Numbered from the stretch's first letter, positions 21,748 to 32,998 are shown. The stretch is 64,000 nucleotides of DNA from Doryteuthis pealeii (GCA_023376005.1 CM042152.1:87346762-87410761), one strand, 5' to 3'. The notes: a model not told the origin generated them from the letters alone. A program made the numbers and translations.

Positions 21748-21782
21748 ATCAATCTAGGGAGAAAAATTCTTAATTCAGATCC
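21748..21782 (+). mobile_element. SINE-A right part, split by LTR
   Basis: ATCAATCTAGGGAGAAAAAT then TTAATTCAGA continues the SINE-A body (consensus CAGTCTAGGAGAAGGAAAAC). Confidence 0.7.
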
Positions 21783-23075
21783 CCTATCAGTATGACAAGG
21801 TAACTTGCAATGGTGGAGTGAAAAAAAAAACAGGAGCTGGAGTCCCTAAGCAGTTTAATATTCTGTTCAATATTCTGGAAACTCTTGAAGCATCCTGAAT
21901 GCCAAGTTTTATAGCACCATGCCCTTCCCTTGGATAACATTAGTGTCAAGAATATGGGAGACCTGCAGCATATGCAACTGCAAAGGCACTCATGATAAAG
22001 GAATAGATCTATAGTCTGGTAAGACTGGAATATGCCAGAATATTTGTATGCAATATTTCTTGTTCTATCTATTGCTATTGTCCTTTTTTCACTACTGACT
22101 TGTAAATATACAACATATAGCTGAATATTAAAAAAAAACCAAAAACATGGATATAACCTCATCTGTCTCATTATTTATATTCTCAAATTTTTTAAAACTT
22201 CATATTTTACTTTATTTAGCAATAAATAGTATATTTTGCCATCGGTGACTTCAAGAGTCAATCTTGCTTCATCTATACTTGAGTGTGATCAAGTCAATAT
22301 CCCTAATAGAACTCTGAGACTTTCTGTTTAGCTATGATTCTCAGATAAAAAAAAACACACAATATTTGAAATAGTAGTAGGAATTAAAATTGAAACAACT
22401 GATCCATATTTAAAGAAGAGAATAGAAAAAGACAAAAGCAAATGAACTAAATTTGCTTATTGAAGTTATTTTTTTTTTTTAATTATCACAAAAGATATCA
22501 ATTAAGAATTGACAAATTATTGGTGAATGCAGAATCCCCAAAAATTCTCAAGTGCTATCACATTGTCAGATTCTTTAGTTCTTTCCATTTTATATAAAAG
22601 AACATGACAGCATTAACAACAACAACAACAGCAGACAATACAGCGGCTTTTGGAAAAATGTCTCTATAGAAAGTCCAACAATTGCCGCTAGAAACATTGA
22701 CAGCAGTTACAGAAAATGTTAGAGAAGATTGTTTTTTTTTGTAAAATCAAATCTAGTGGTCATAGATGTTGCCTTATTTTACAGATAGTCTTATAGTTTC
22801 ATTTTGTGGATTTTATTCATAAAATAAAAATAATTAACACAAAAATATAATTTTAAAACTTCTTTTTTAAATATTCAGTGCATCGATCTAAGTTTTCAGG
22901 CATTTTTCTATTGTAGAGAATAGATTTGTACAAAGTACTTAGCCATAAACGGTTCTAAAATTTAATATCTTACTTTGTTTACAATATATCCTTTTTCAGA
23001 TTCATTCAATGCCTTTTGAAAATTTTATCTAATAAAAGTTTTATATTACTAAAATTCTCATTATGTTGGTGCATA
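21783..23075. other. Unassigned AT-rich stretch
   Basis: No gene or shared repeat seen. The 133-codon minus-strand frame (22171-21770) has no recognised motif. Confidence 0.4.
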
Positions 23076-23125
23076 TATACATATATGTATACACCTACAA
23101 ACACACACACGTGTATGTATGTATG

Positions 23126-23160
<35 letters not shown>

Positions 23161-23212
23161 AGAAAATGTGTAGCCTAAATCCTCAATATATTCATTCACA
23201 CACATTATAAAT

Positions 23213-23262
<50 letters not shown>

Positions 23263-23395
23263 GCCTACTAGAAAATTTGTAGCCTAAATCCTCAATATAT
23301 TCATTCACACACATACACACACATTATATATATATATATAATATATATATATATATGGCTACTAGAAAATTTGTAGCCTAAATCCTCAATATATT

Positions 23396-23426
<31 letters not shown>

Positions 23427-23451
23427 CACACACACACACACATTATATATA
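23076..23451. repeat. Composite microsatellite array, left part
   Basis: Three units of CTAGAAAATTTGTAGCCTAA (the first diverged) plus CCTCAATATATTCATTCACA are separated by (TA)n and (CA)n runs. Confidence 0.85.
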
Positions 23452-24070
23452 CTAGCAAATATGCACCCTCCGGGTGCAAGTATTTAAGTTTTAATGTAAT
23501 AGAATATATAAATTAGAAAGGCTAATGAAACTAAATAAGAATGCAGATAAAATGATTTGAAACAGAGGGGTGTATAATCGAAAAATAGAACAACTGAAAC
23601 TTACACTTCCATCACTCTCGTCTTTCATTACTAAATTTTCCTAATTTAATAACTTAGTTAAAATAGGAAGTAAAGAATAAAATCAGAATTATTTCTTCTC
23701 GTGAATCGATTTCTTTTAAGATTTATTGAAGAGATTTTTTATCATATTCATTAAGATAAACCATACGATTAAAAATCAATAATACTAAGCACATATTTAT
23801 TAAAATCAATTTTTAATTTCAATATGCAAATAAGCCTTCCTGTTCACACTGTAAACTGCTATTTTAGGGTATATATAAATACAATTGCATATTTATTTGT
23901 AGATATGATTAATAGTGTTAATAATGTAAAACAATTTTATTAGGAAATTGAAGTTTAAATAAAAATAAAATCATGGAGAATATGACGTAAATAACTATGT
24001 TAATTGTGACTCGATTAGTAATATAGTTTCGGTTACAGACAGAAAAACACACAATCTCCATTATAATAAG

Positions 24071-24071
<1 letters not shown>
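23452..24071 (-). mobile_element. Helitron HEL1, complete
   Basis: CTAG at 23452 and the TC end at 24071 on minus, with a perfect terminal hairpin GCACCCTCCGGGTGC. It is inserted within the TA part of the composite array between A and T, without target-site duplication. Confidence 0.85.
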
Positions 24072-24101
<30 letters not shown>

Positions 24102-24178
24102 GGCTACTAGAAAATTTGTAGCCTAAATCCTCAATATATTCATTCACACACAAACATACACACACACATTATTATATA

Positions 24179-24222
<44 letters not shown>

Positions 24223-24224
24223 AT
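24072..24224. repeat. Composite microsatellite array, right part
   Basis: The fourth CTAGAAAATTTGTAGCCTAA unit and TA/CA runs continue the array broken by the Helitron. Confidence 0.85.
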
Positions 24225-24619
24225 ACAAAGAGTTGATCTACATAAAGTATTATAAAAAATGTATTTTAAAATGATTATATAAAATATTGACACTCATTTT
24301 GTAGAGAAAGACATTGTTTATTATTATGTCTTTCAATAACATCAGATGTCCTACTGTCATTCAAGTTGCCAAAGACCATAGCTGTTAAGGAAGTATTTTG
24401 TGTGCTGTGATTAAGCAAAACAAATTCTGTTCTTGTCATTGTTCAATGACATTTCAAAAGACATTTCAGGAAATCCATCTCCAATTCATGCAAGAATCTT
24501 AAAACAATTGGTCTTTTTATAAAAGAAACAAAAACTTGGGAAACCATCAGCATCCAAAATACAATTGGGTTGTGTTTGTGCTAGTTACCTATGAAGACCA
24601 AATACAAGTTTTACAAAAT

Positions 24620-24878
24620 TCATACCAGACTAATATCATGTGGATTATTTGGACTATTGTCCTTATCTTCATTGTTATCTGTACAACGTTTCATCCAATG
24701 TGCTCTCCTGCCTTCTTCAGGTATGTCTTGGACTCAGAAACCTTGAAGAAGGCTGGAGGAAACATCAGCCAAAACGTTGTACAGATAACAATGAAGATGA
24801 GGACAATAGTCAGAATAATGCAGTAATACTAATTATCAAGCCTCATCTCAAACATTCAGAGAAATATCATACCAGACT
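24620..24878. mobile_element. Family E foldback with target-site duplication
   Basis: The CATACCAGACTA duplication lies near 24623 and near 24867. Arms carry ACTATTGTCC / GGACAATAGT and TGTACAACGTTT / AAACGTTGTACA. The right side holds the extra tail module (AATTATCAAGCCTCATCTCA) found inverted at 7340. Confidence 0.75.
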
Positions 24879-25184
24879 ATTTAGAAAATTTTGTAGAAAC
24901 AATTAAAAATGATTCCTTACAAATTGCTGTTAATCCAAAGTTAAAATGACCAGAACAAAACCACATGTTATAATTTCTGTACAGAAATGCAGGGGAATTA
25001 TGAAGATAATTTGCAGCAATAAACTTCATGTGTTTCTCTATAATTTTCTTGTGAATGACAATACAACACCTGGTGCTGCCAAAAGCCTTAATAATAAACC
25101 TCAAGTGTTTCTCTACAGATTATCAATCATATAGAAGTCTGATCTCACTGACAGGTTATAGTGACAATTCTTCCAAGTCATAGT

Positions 25185-25597
25185 TGTGTCACTGTTACTG
25201 TAGGGCTGCACCACTTGGACCCTGAGAAGGCACCTAGAAAATAAGCTAGATGGGAGTTACATAAGAATGCTGTATGCTGTCTTTAAAAAATCTTGGAAAC
25301 AACACCCCCACAAGAAAACAGCTTTACAGACACTTACCCCCTATCACACAAACCATACAAGTAATATGGACAAGACATGTTAGACACTGCTGGAGAAGCA
25401 AGGTTGAACTTTTAAGTGACATTCTCCTGTGGAAACCTGCAAATGGACATGCCAGTGTGGGCCGTACAGTAAGAACCTAAATAAATCAACTCAGATTCTG
25501 GATACTGCACAGAGAATCCCCCAGGGACAATGACTGATAGGGACGGTTTGCAAGAGCTTGTCATGGTTATCCATGCTGCAAGTACAATCTCCTGATG
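25185..25597 (+). pseudogene. LINE ORF2 C-terminal fragment
   Basis: Shifting frames read YGCTTWTL, ENKLDGSYIRMLYAVF, KQLYRHLPPITQTIQVI, TRHVRHCWRSKVELLSDILL. This is the standard LINE block after reverse transcriptase (LEKKLDGxYTRML ... QLYGxLPPI ... RHAGHCWRSKDEL). Frameshifts and stops break it. The end CATGCTGCAAGTACA resembles the family terminus. Confidence 0.7.
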
Positions 25598-26504
25598 TTT
25601 CTCAACAAAACTGTATATCAGGAAAACAAATATCTTAAACATATTTTCAAAATACATTTTTGAAACTATTTCTTTTGTTAAAACTCTGTATACGTATGAA
25701 TATAACTGTAACCTAGCAAAAATGCCATATCATAGCAAGATTTTTATTATAGCAATACACTTAAAATGCCCTAACTCAGAGAATAAAATAATTTCCAATC
25801 CAATTTGTGGCTGACTGAAAATTTTATGGGGTCTGTATTTGAGCTGAACAGATTATGATCATCAAAACTCATGATATAATAGAGATAACTATGAAATGCT
25901 AATAAAAATCCTTCACTTCTTCCTAAATAGAAGAATCAATATCATCATGGACCACTGTTACAATGAGAATCCAATGTATTCATAAGTCATCTAGTAAATA
26001 CATAACAGTAATAAATAAACAGTGGATTTTTAAAATCTCTCTATGTTTTCATACAACTTTTATTTATATCATTAATTCACATTTCTTTCATATAAAATCC
26101 AAGAATAATCTAAATAACAAAAATCCTGCGGGGATTTCTTTCTTCCTATCTTGCCTTTATGCATCACTTAACTTGAATTGGAAGATTTGTATTAAAAGAT
26201 CAGTCCTTAAAATAGTGAGATTAAATCTGATTGACCATTTTATATCTTTGCCTTTGTGCCTCAGGCAGAAGATGCCATGTTCAGCATTTATAAGAAGAAC
26301 CAATAAATATCACTTTAGACCAATAATGCAAAGCATCTTTCCATGATGCCATCACCACTGGTTCTTAAGTGAAAACTCAGGAATCTCTCTTTGACCCAGA
26401 GCAATGTTCTAAGGATGCAACTTAGAATAAATTGGTCAATGTCTGCAGAATATCTGGATTGTTATGTAAAGTTTTCACACCCATTTTCTATGGGGTATCT
26501 TTTT
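25598..26504. other. Unassigned AT-rich stretch
   Basis: A 127-codon plus-strand frame (25963-26346) is lysine/isoleucine-rich and matches nothing I know. Otherwise featureless. Confidence 0.4.
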
Positions 26505-26598
26505 CATGTTTGGTTTCAAAACAGCGAGGAGGGAAAAGAATAGAAACCAAATATTTTGCTTTAACAATAGATCATAAAATCCACAGAACCTACCGATA
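26505..26598 (+). repeat. Tandem-duplicated flank, copy 1 (Helitron-filled)
   Basis: TTTTCATGTTTG...CAAAAC followed by the segment 26525-26598, ending TACCGATA. It is repeated at 27074-27105 and 27245-27317. Confidence 0.8.
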
Positions 26599-27054
26599 TC
26601 TATTAATAATGCAGAGTGTCTGTATTTCTGTCTGTAACAAAAACATCATAGCTCTACGTCACAGCTTATGTCACAATATTCTTATGCTATATACACCCAA
26701 AATTTGAGTAAGCAATTTTTTAAATTTTTTTACTCTCGTCCTTTTTTTTTTTTTTTACAGTAACAAGAAGTTAGCTAAAAAGTTTACAAATAAATAAATA
26801 TCTACAATTTTGTGGAAAATATTCAAAATGATTGTTTGATTATTACATGCATGCAACATTTAATTTGAGAGGGACGGGGCACAGTTTTCATTTCAAATTG
26901 TTTTTTTTGTTTTTTTTACCCATTTAATGAATATGAGGATTTTGCTTACTTATGATACAAACCCTCTGAGATTGAATTTTTAACTCCCACTCTCTCAGGC
27001 AATGTCTTTCAGAAATTAATTTTTACGAAGCCTGGAGGTGTTTTTTGTTGCTAG
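26599..27054 (+). mobile_element. Helitron HEL2, complete, empty site preserved nearby
   Basis: Begins TCTATTAATAATGCAGAGTG and ends TTGTTGCTAG. The left host flank ends ACCGATA and the right flank starts TATTACTAATACTATTCTG. The uninterrupted junction exists at 27311-27336. 456 bp, non-coding. Confidence 0.85.
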
Positions 27055-27244
27055 TATTACTAATACTATTCTGTTTTTTCATGTTTGAAATCAAAACAAT
27101 TTATTATTGTGACTGAATCAATCAATTAACAGCATTGAAAATCCGGAAGAAGGTGTATTTGAATCTTTATATGTGTTCCATTGGACAAGTTCAACAATTT
27201 TTTAGGGGAATATCTTCCTTTAGAGTTATTTAATGCCAAAAGAG

Positions 27245-27336
27245 GGAGGAGGGAACAGAATAGAAACCAAATATTTTGCTTTAACAATAGATCATAAAAT
27301 CCACAAATCTACCGATATATTACTAATACTATTCTG
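27245..27336 (+). repeat. Tandem-duplicated flank, copy 2 (empty Helitron site)
   Basis: Contains ACCGATATATTACTAATACT across the exact insertion point, with no HEL2. SINE-B follows. Confidence 0.85.
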
Positions 27337-27337
27337 G

Positions 27338-27592
27338 TTTTGCGCAGTAGGTAGAGCATTCACCTAAGAATTGCAAGCTTCCAGGTTGGATATCAGCCCT
27401 CACAAATTCAGTGCATGAATAATACAGCTTGGGTGATCTGATCTGTGCAGTAAAACATATGTGAGCTGATGGTAGGTGTGGTGCTTCACCTCAGAAAAAG
27501 AATCTTCCAGGTCTAGCACATGTGAAAACGGGATAGACTCTCTTGCTGTTCTTCTGACACCAACAATTGGCCACTGTGCAGACAGTATTTAC
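27338..27592 (+). mobile_element. SINE-B, old diverged copy
   Basis: GCAGTAGGTAGAGCATTCAC, GATCTGTGCAGTAAAAC and ATGGTAGGTGTGGTGC follow the SINE-B order with heavy divergence. Confidence 0.65.
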
Positions 27593-27620
27593 TACTACTA
27601 TCATCATTAATGATAATACA

Positions 27621-27656
<36 letters not shown>
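27621..27656. repeat. (TA)n microsatellite
   Basis: Abuts the foldback to its right. Confidence 0.95.
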
Positions 27657-27658
<2 letters not shown>

Positions 27659-27660
27659 GG

Positions 27661-27835
27661 ATTCAAACTATTATTATCATTAAATAAACTAATGAAATGA
27701 AATAATAATAATAGAAAAATGTAAAAATATTCCATACACAGAGAAAATTTGACGGAATGTACAGAATATTTTTACATTTTTCTATTATTATTATTTCATT
27801 TCATTTGTTTATTTAATGATAATAATAGTTTGAAT
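27661..27835. repeat. Foldback, about 71-bp arms
   Basis: ATTCAAACTATTATTATCAT ... ATGATAATAATAGTTTGAAT. The loop is 33 bp. Just outside, GAAACACATGTGTA at 27843 resembles the 3' half of a hammerhead core, and a GTCGGATTCAATT module lies near 27950 before another TA array. Confidence 0.85.
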
Positions 27836-27969
27836 CATGTACACATAGATAAACTGACCGAAACACATGTGTAAGTGATATTGATTAAATTCATTTTTTA
27901 TTATCCATTCTGTACTTTCTTTTCTTTATTCATTCTCATATTGTCGGATTCAATTCCAATTCCATTTTT

Positions 27970-27976
<7 letters not shown>

Positions 27977-28023
<47 letters not shown>

Positions 28024-28163
28024 CACAAATTAGATCACCCTTCCCATCATGTCCCACACAAGAATATACTAGGTCTGAAACTGACAGTCACCAAGTAAAC
28101 TTAGATCAACATATCACCAATACTAAACTAAGCTCTCTTTATTTATAAATAAATCAACCACTA

Positions 28164-28210
<47 letters not shown>

Positions 28211-28358
28211 TGCATGCACACGAATTAGATCACCCTTCCCATCATGTCCCACACAAGAATATACTAGGTCTGAAACTGACAGTCACCAAGTAAACTTAGA
28301 TCAACATATCACCAATACTAAACTAAGCTCTCTTTATTTATAAATAAATCAACCACTA

Positions 28359-28400
<42 letters not shown>
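27977..28400. repeat. TA arrays with duplicated 144-bp unit
   Basis: Units 28025-28168 and 28218-28362 are virtually identical (GATCACCCTTCCCATCATGT ... CAACCACTAGTGTA), interleaved with three (TA)n arrays. Confidence 0.9.
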
Positions 28401-28401
<1 letters not shown>

Positions 28402-28800
28402 TGCATGCATGCACAAACGCACATATAGATATGTAAATTAAATAATATGTATTAAAGTATCAGTCTTACATTAATGTAAATTTGATTAAAGCCAATAGAA
28501 ATGCTTTGTTAACATTTCAGTTACAATTTCTTATTCCCATACAAGATGTTTTGGCCTTTGATCTTGCTAATGGCTAGAAACATGGTTAAAAGTGTTTTTG
28601 ATCTCCAACATTTGGACAAACATTTACACTTATTGAATATAGACATGTTTTCTTGTATGTAAACAAGAAACATTAATTTTAAAAACATTCCCTGTCTGTA
28701 GACTTTAATCTAACTTAATTCTTCACAACAGAAAGTTGATATGTCACTTCATTTAAATATCAGTCTGAGGTTAACTGTGCCTGACAGAAATTAAATGGCT

Positions 28801-28807
<7 letters not shown>

Positions 28808-28832
<25 letters not shown>
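28808..28832. repeat. (CA)n microsatellite
   Basis: CA run followed by TA-rich sequence. The rest of 28401-29077 shows no feature. Confidence 0.85.
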
Positions 28833-28838
<6 letters not shown>

Positions 28839-29077
28839 TTATATATATGTAATGATGTATATTATGCTTAGTGTAATCAAAACTCTGCCTACCTTTCAAT
28901 TTAGTAAGTCAATCAGCCAAAATAAAATCTTGTAGCAAACTTGTCTTTTCTAACAAATCAATAGTTCTTCATAATCTATAACAATTAATGCACCAATTTA
29001 TTTTTCCATTTAAAATGAGTTTACTTATTGATTTGTTATCAATATCAATTCTAAACATTTGTACAAAACTGGAGCCT

Positions 29078-29400
29078 ATTGATTGATTTTAACAGCATGT
29101 CAACCTGTCTAGGGTTATTTTATGCCTAGAGGTTAGGGAATTGTATGACTTTTGTGTAGTTTTTCAAAGGTTCTTTTTATATGATATCAAATATTCATAT
29201 CTAATGCAACCTAATGGAACCTAACATGTATTACCACTCTGAGTCAGAGTGGACCTGAATGTAATGATAATGAAGGGGTACTCCACACTCCCCAAAGCTC
29301 CAGAACTGGAACCTCACCATCAGATGCAGTTCAGTATCATACATAAGAAACGCTTTTTTTTGTGGCGGTGCATCTTACCCCTCTCCTGGGGATACAGTCA
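29078..29400 (-). mobile_element. Family C, old 5'-truncated copy
   Basis: ACAGCATGTCAACC, TACCACTCTGAGTCAGAGTG and GAACCTCACCATCAGAT follow family C order with strong divergence. Confidence 0.65.
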
Positions 29401-30012
29401 GCATATGAGCCTGTAGAGTGGCTATAGTAGTTCTAATGATTGGATACAGTGCTTGAACCCAAGTATAAAGCCAAGATTCCTACACTAATTTAAAGACAAG
29501 CAGGCAGTACCTCCCCACTAGGAAAATCAGTATACAGCATCAACTTTCTATCTTCATTTTCTTCAACCCAGTCCAATCTATGCTTGTTAAACAATTATAG
29601 AGGGATTTGCTTTTTGAGCTGATACACAAGCATTTTCCCTACCAGTATCACGTCAGTGTTTAAACCCAAGTAAAAAGTAAAGATCTAGAATGTAGATTTT
29701 CAATGCAGGTTGTTCTTTTCTACTTGGAAAACTAAACCAGCATAATCTTCCTCCTTTCTCATCTAGGCCTTATAACAGTTTAAATAATTGAAGCAGTTTC
29801 TCTTTGTTTCAAGTTGTCTCCCTTTGGGGCTGAGAACTCTTTTGGGTGAGATTAAAGGAAGTAGAGAAGCCTAAATGGTGTTGTCCCTTTTGCAGTAGTA
29901 GCAGCTAATAATTTTTTCGGTTGATTATTGTGAGCGCTTATGAAATATAATTGCGATCCTCAACAAAAACATAACTGCAAAAAATGTTTTTGCAGAAACA
30001 TCAGAGGAATTA

Positions 30013-30060
30013 AAGGTATCCTGACGAAAGCAAAAAGCTTGAAACCTTGGGTAGATGACT
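30013..30060 (+). ncRNA. Hammerhead-ribozyme-like motif 2
   Basis: The core CTGACGA begins at 30021 and fits the CUGANGA consensus. Stem II is AAGC-AAAAA-GCTT, then GAAA at 30041-30044. Stem III is CC-TTG-GG. The cleavage triplet GTA ends at 30053. Stem I pairs TATC with GATG. All invariant positions are kept, but stem I is short. The rest of 29401-30200 is unassigned. Confidence 0.4.
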
Positions 30061-30218
30061 ACAAAATCAGTTATATTTAATAATTGAATAAATAAATAAA
30101 GCTCCTACAACTTGTGGTTGAGCACTGTGATTTCTTTGTTTCATCTCGGAAAAAATTTAACTATATATCTATATATATATAAAAGGGTTTTATAATTTGC
30201 TTGAAGCATTGTGTTTAT

Positions 30219-30527
30219 ATTGGTTTGGTGGTTGGTTTTGAAGGCTATCACAATGCAAGTGTAAAGAAAAATAAGGTAACTATGCACACACACATAAGCG
30301 CATACACAAACATAAACAAACACCCACACACAAACGCAGAGAGTTTGGAAGACATGAGACAAAACCAAATGGACAGCCACTAGTAACAACTTCAGTCTTG
30401 GAGATCTTCTGTAGAGAGATTTTTATCTCAAATATCAAGTATAAATCACAGGTTAACAAGCAACACCATAGTTACCTTATTTTTCTTTACACTTGCATTG
30501 TGATAGCCTTCAAAACTAACCACCAAA

Positions 30528-30533
<6 letters not shown>
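30219..30533. repeat. Inverted repeat with 180-bp spacer
   Basis: Arms of about 67 bp (TTGGTTTGGTGGTTGGTTTT and AAAACTAACCACCAAACCAA ends). The right arm runs directly into a TA array. Confidence 0.8.
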
Positions 30534-30547
<14 letters not shown>

Positions 30548-30558
<11 letters not shown>

Positions 30559-30841
30559 TACCCAACCCCTCTGCATGAGTAGAATGTAACACAAAATCAA
30601 TTTCTTAAGCAGAGTTTAACAGGTTTGAATTCAGAGTTTTCCTTCTCATAGACTGATTACCTAGCCATGGTTAAAGATCCCAGTCTGCCCTACTATTTAC
30701 CCATAGCTGGAGGGAGAATAGTTGGATTCATACACTTCTCAAGGATATTAGCATTATCTGTTATGCAAACAGCCTCATCCAGGATTTGAACTCGGGTCAC
30801 TGTGTCCATTTCTTACAATGATAACCATTACACCACGCACA
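30548..30841 (-). mobile_element. SINE-A, full length
   Basis: Tail joined to the TA array. The head at the right reads CATTACACCACGCAC. Confidence 0.85.
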
Positions 30842-30908
30842 GATGTATTTGATATAAGCCTAAAATCTGTTTTTATTTAGGGGTGGAGGGAGGATCCAAA
30901 TTAACTTC
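30820..30908 (+). repeat. Duplicated SINE-A/flank segment, copy 1
   Basis: AACCATTACACCACGCA...AAAATCTGTTTTTATTT...GAGGGAGGATCCAAATTAAC recurs at 31867-31953. Confidence 0.75.
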
Positions 30909-31217
30909 CTAATTTGGTAATTCTTCTACATAGCAATGCAAGTTTACCTTTCTAATAAACTTGATTGATTCTGTACAAGATTTTTAGAAGGATAGAAAAA
31001 ATAAAACTTTTAATTTTTTAAATTTAACAATTTTTTTAAAATTTTAAATTCCCAGAAATTTAACATTCAGAACATGATTTAATGCATGCCTTGTTCAACT
31101 GAATGTAATAAAATTTGATTTTTTTTTTTTGCCTATAATGTTCTTGCTTGCTTTTGAATTTCAAAACCAAGTGATTAGATAAGTATTGTCATTTGTTCAA
31201 ATACTTATGATAAGTAC

Positions 31218-31233
31218 TATATATATATATATA

Positions 31234-31265
<32 letters not shown>
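31218..31265. repeat. (TA)n microsatellite
   Basis: An imperfect TA array. Poly-A tracts at 31350-31385 and 31512-31537 follow. Confidence 0.9.
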
Positions 31266-31395
31266 AATAAATTTCTGGTACAGGCAAATCTAAATAATAC
31301 TTTAAGGGTAATCATTATGATCACCTATATAGGTGGATACGAAGGGAAAGAAAAAAAAAAAAAGGAGGAGAGAAAAAAAAAAAAATTTGTTTTAT

Positions 31396-31450
31396 TTGAT
31401 AAAAACAAGGGCCCTTTCGTCCGGTTGCTCATCAAGGTTTATACAGCCGG
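31396..31450 (-). ncRNA. Degenerate hammerhead-like motif
   Basis: Minus strand: TTGATGA (C3 changed to T), weak stem II, GAAA, palindromic stem III GGGCCC, then TT. The order is right, but the essential first core base is lost. Probably a dead relative. Confidence 0.25.
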
Positions 31451-31866
31451 AGACGACTAAAAGTCAAATTGTAAATACATATGGGTATATATATGAGGGG
31501 GTTTTAGGGAAAGAAAAAAAAAAAAAAAAAAAAAAAAGAAAAATTTCACTTTTTCCTTTAAGTCCCCATTAAGTGACACCAGGCCCCAGACACTCACCCA
31601 ATAAAATAAGCGAGTGCCTAGGTCTAATTTGTTTGCACAAGGTAGGACGAAAAAAATTTATAATTATATATATATATATATATATTACACACACACAAAC
31701 ACAAAAATATAAAATATATTTATATATATATAGAGAGAGAGATAGAGCAAAAGAAAGCTAAGAGAGGATGCAGTAGAAAGACAGTGCATTCATTAGTCCT
31801 TTTTTGCATATGAAAATAATCCATCCAACTATCCTATCTTCCTTTCATCTCCATCCCTTCCGACAA

Positions 31867-31953
31867 AGATAACCATTATACCACGCAAAGGAAGTATTTG
31901 AATAATCCCAAAATCTGTTTTTATTTCGATGAGGGAGGATCCAAATTAACTTT
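31867..31953 (+). repeat. Duplicated SINE-A/flank segment, copy 2
   Basis: Repeats the SINE-A head end plus its unique flank from 30820-30908. Confidence 0.75.
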
Positions 31954-32214
31954 ATCGATATCTATTTTTCCTTTCACCTGATTTTCTTTTGAGTTTTCTC
32001 AAACTTTTTTTACCTTCTACTTTTTCTTCCTTTACACTGTCTCCTCTCATCCTCCTTGTTTCGCCCGGTTTGCCTGTTTTTCCCAATTCCTTTTTACCTA
32101 ATATTCTTATGTATGTTTCTCAGTCAGAAAGTAAGAAGGGCTGGGGATATAGTACTGATCATTAGTAGAAAACATAATTGCCATGTATAAAAACAAGCTG
32201 TACATATATATATA

Positions 32215-32483
32215 AATTTATTTACCAACTCCTCTGCACCAGCAGGATGCAACACAAGGTCAATTTCTTAAGCAGAGTTTAACACGTTTGAATTCAGAGT
32301 TTTCCTTCTCCTAGACTCATTACCTAGCCACGGTTAAAGAGCCCAATCTGCCCTACTATTTACCTATAGCTGGAGGGAGAGTAGTTGATTTCATACCTTT
32401 CCCAAGAGTATTAGTGCAAAGTGAAATGCAAACAGTCTTGTCCAGAATTTGATTTCTTATGACCCTAACCATTATGTCAAGCT
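32215..32483 (-). mobile_element. SINE-A, full length
   Basis: TTACCAACTCCTCTGCACC tail side, normal body, worn head at right (AACCATTATGTCAAGC). Confidence 0.8.
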
Positions 32484-32504
32484 GTATAAAAGTCTAGATT
32501 CCCG

Positions 32505-32785
32505 TCAGATAGCTCAATGGTTAGGAATTAGTGACAGATACTATACTCTGATCAAAGTTAGAAAGTCACAGGTTTGGTTGGTTTCTTTGTTTAATGCCAA
32601 AGACATCCTTGTTTGAAGAACATTAGTGGTATTATTTAACCCATAGCTGGGGGAGGAAGGGGTTCATCAATTTCAAAATGGTATTAGTCTGAAAGTGAAT
32701 GTAATAGAGAAACTAGAGTATGAACTTGCTCACTAGAATATCACAGTCCAGCACTTTAACCATTATGCCAAGGATCTCCCCCTGC
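32505..32785. mobile_element. Composite SINE/family C-like debris
   Basis: GGTTTGGTTGG...TTTAATGCCAAAG and TATTTAACCCATAGCTGGGG echo the family C tail. The right end, CACTTTAACCATTATGCC, echoes a SINE-A head. Too diverged to resolve. Confidence 0.4.
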
Positions 32786-32835
32786 AGCAGTTGTATATAC
32801 AAACAAGCTGAATAATTGTATAGATACTTTTTATT

Positions 32836-32998
32836 CATTCAATCTTGCTTAGTATGGCACAAAGGCCTCAGGTTGCTTACAGTACCTGTTGCAACTAAGA
32901 TGTCACCCATCTAAGTAGTTAGCAGACCCATTGTTGCTTAATTTTGGTGATCTAGTGGGTATAGGTACTTTTATCATGACTTGATCATAAGCTCATAA
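32836..32998 (-). repeat. 5S rRNA-derived sequence
   Basis: Plus-strand order TTGCTTACAGTACCTG, CACCCATCTAAGTAGTTAGC, GACCCATTGTTGCTTAATTT, GGTGATCTAGTGGG tracks the reverse complement of 5S rRNA over most of its length. Confidence 0.65.

Noticed and set aside
25963..26346. 127-codon plus-strand ORF
   Set aside because: Composition mirrors AT-rich DNA. No motif, no start or splice context.
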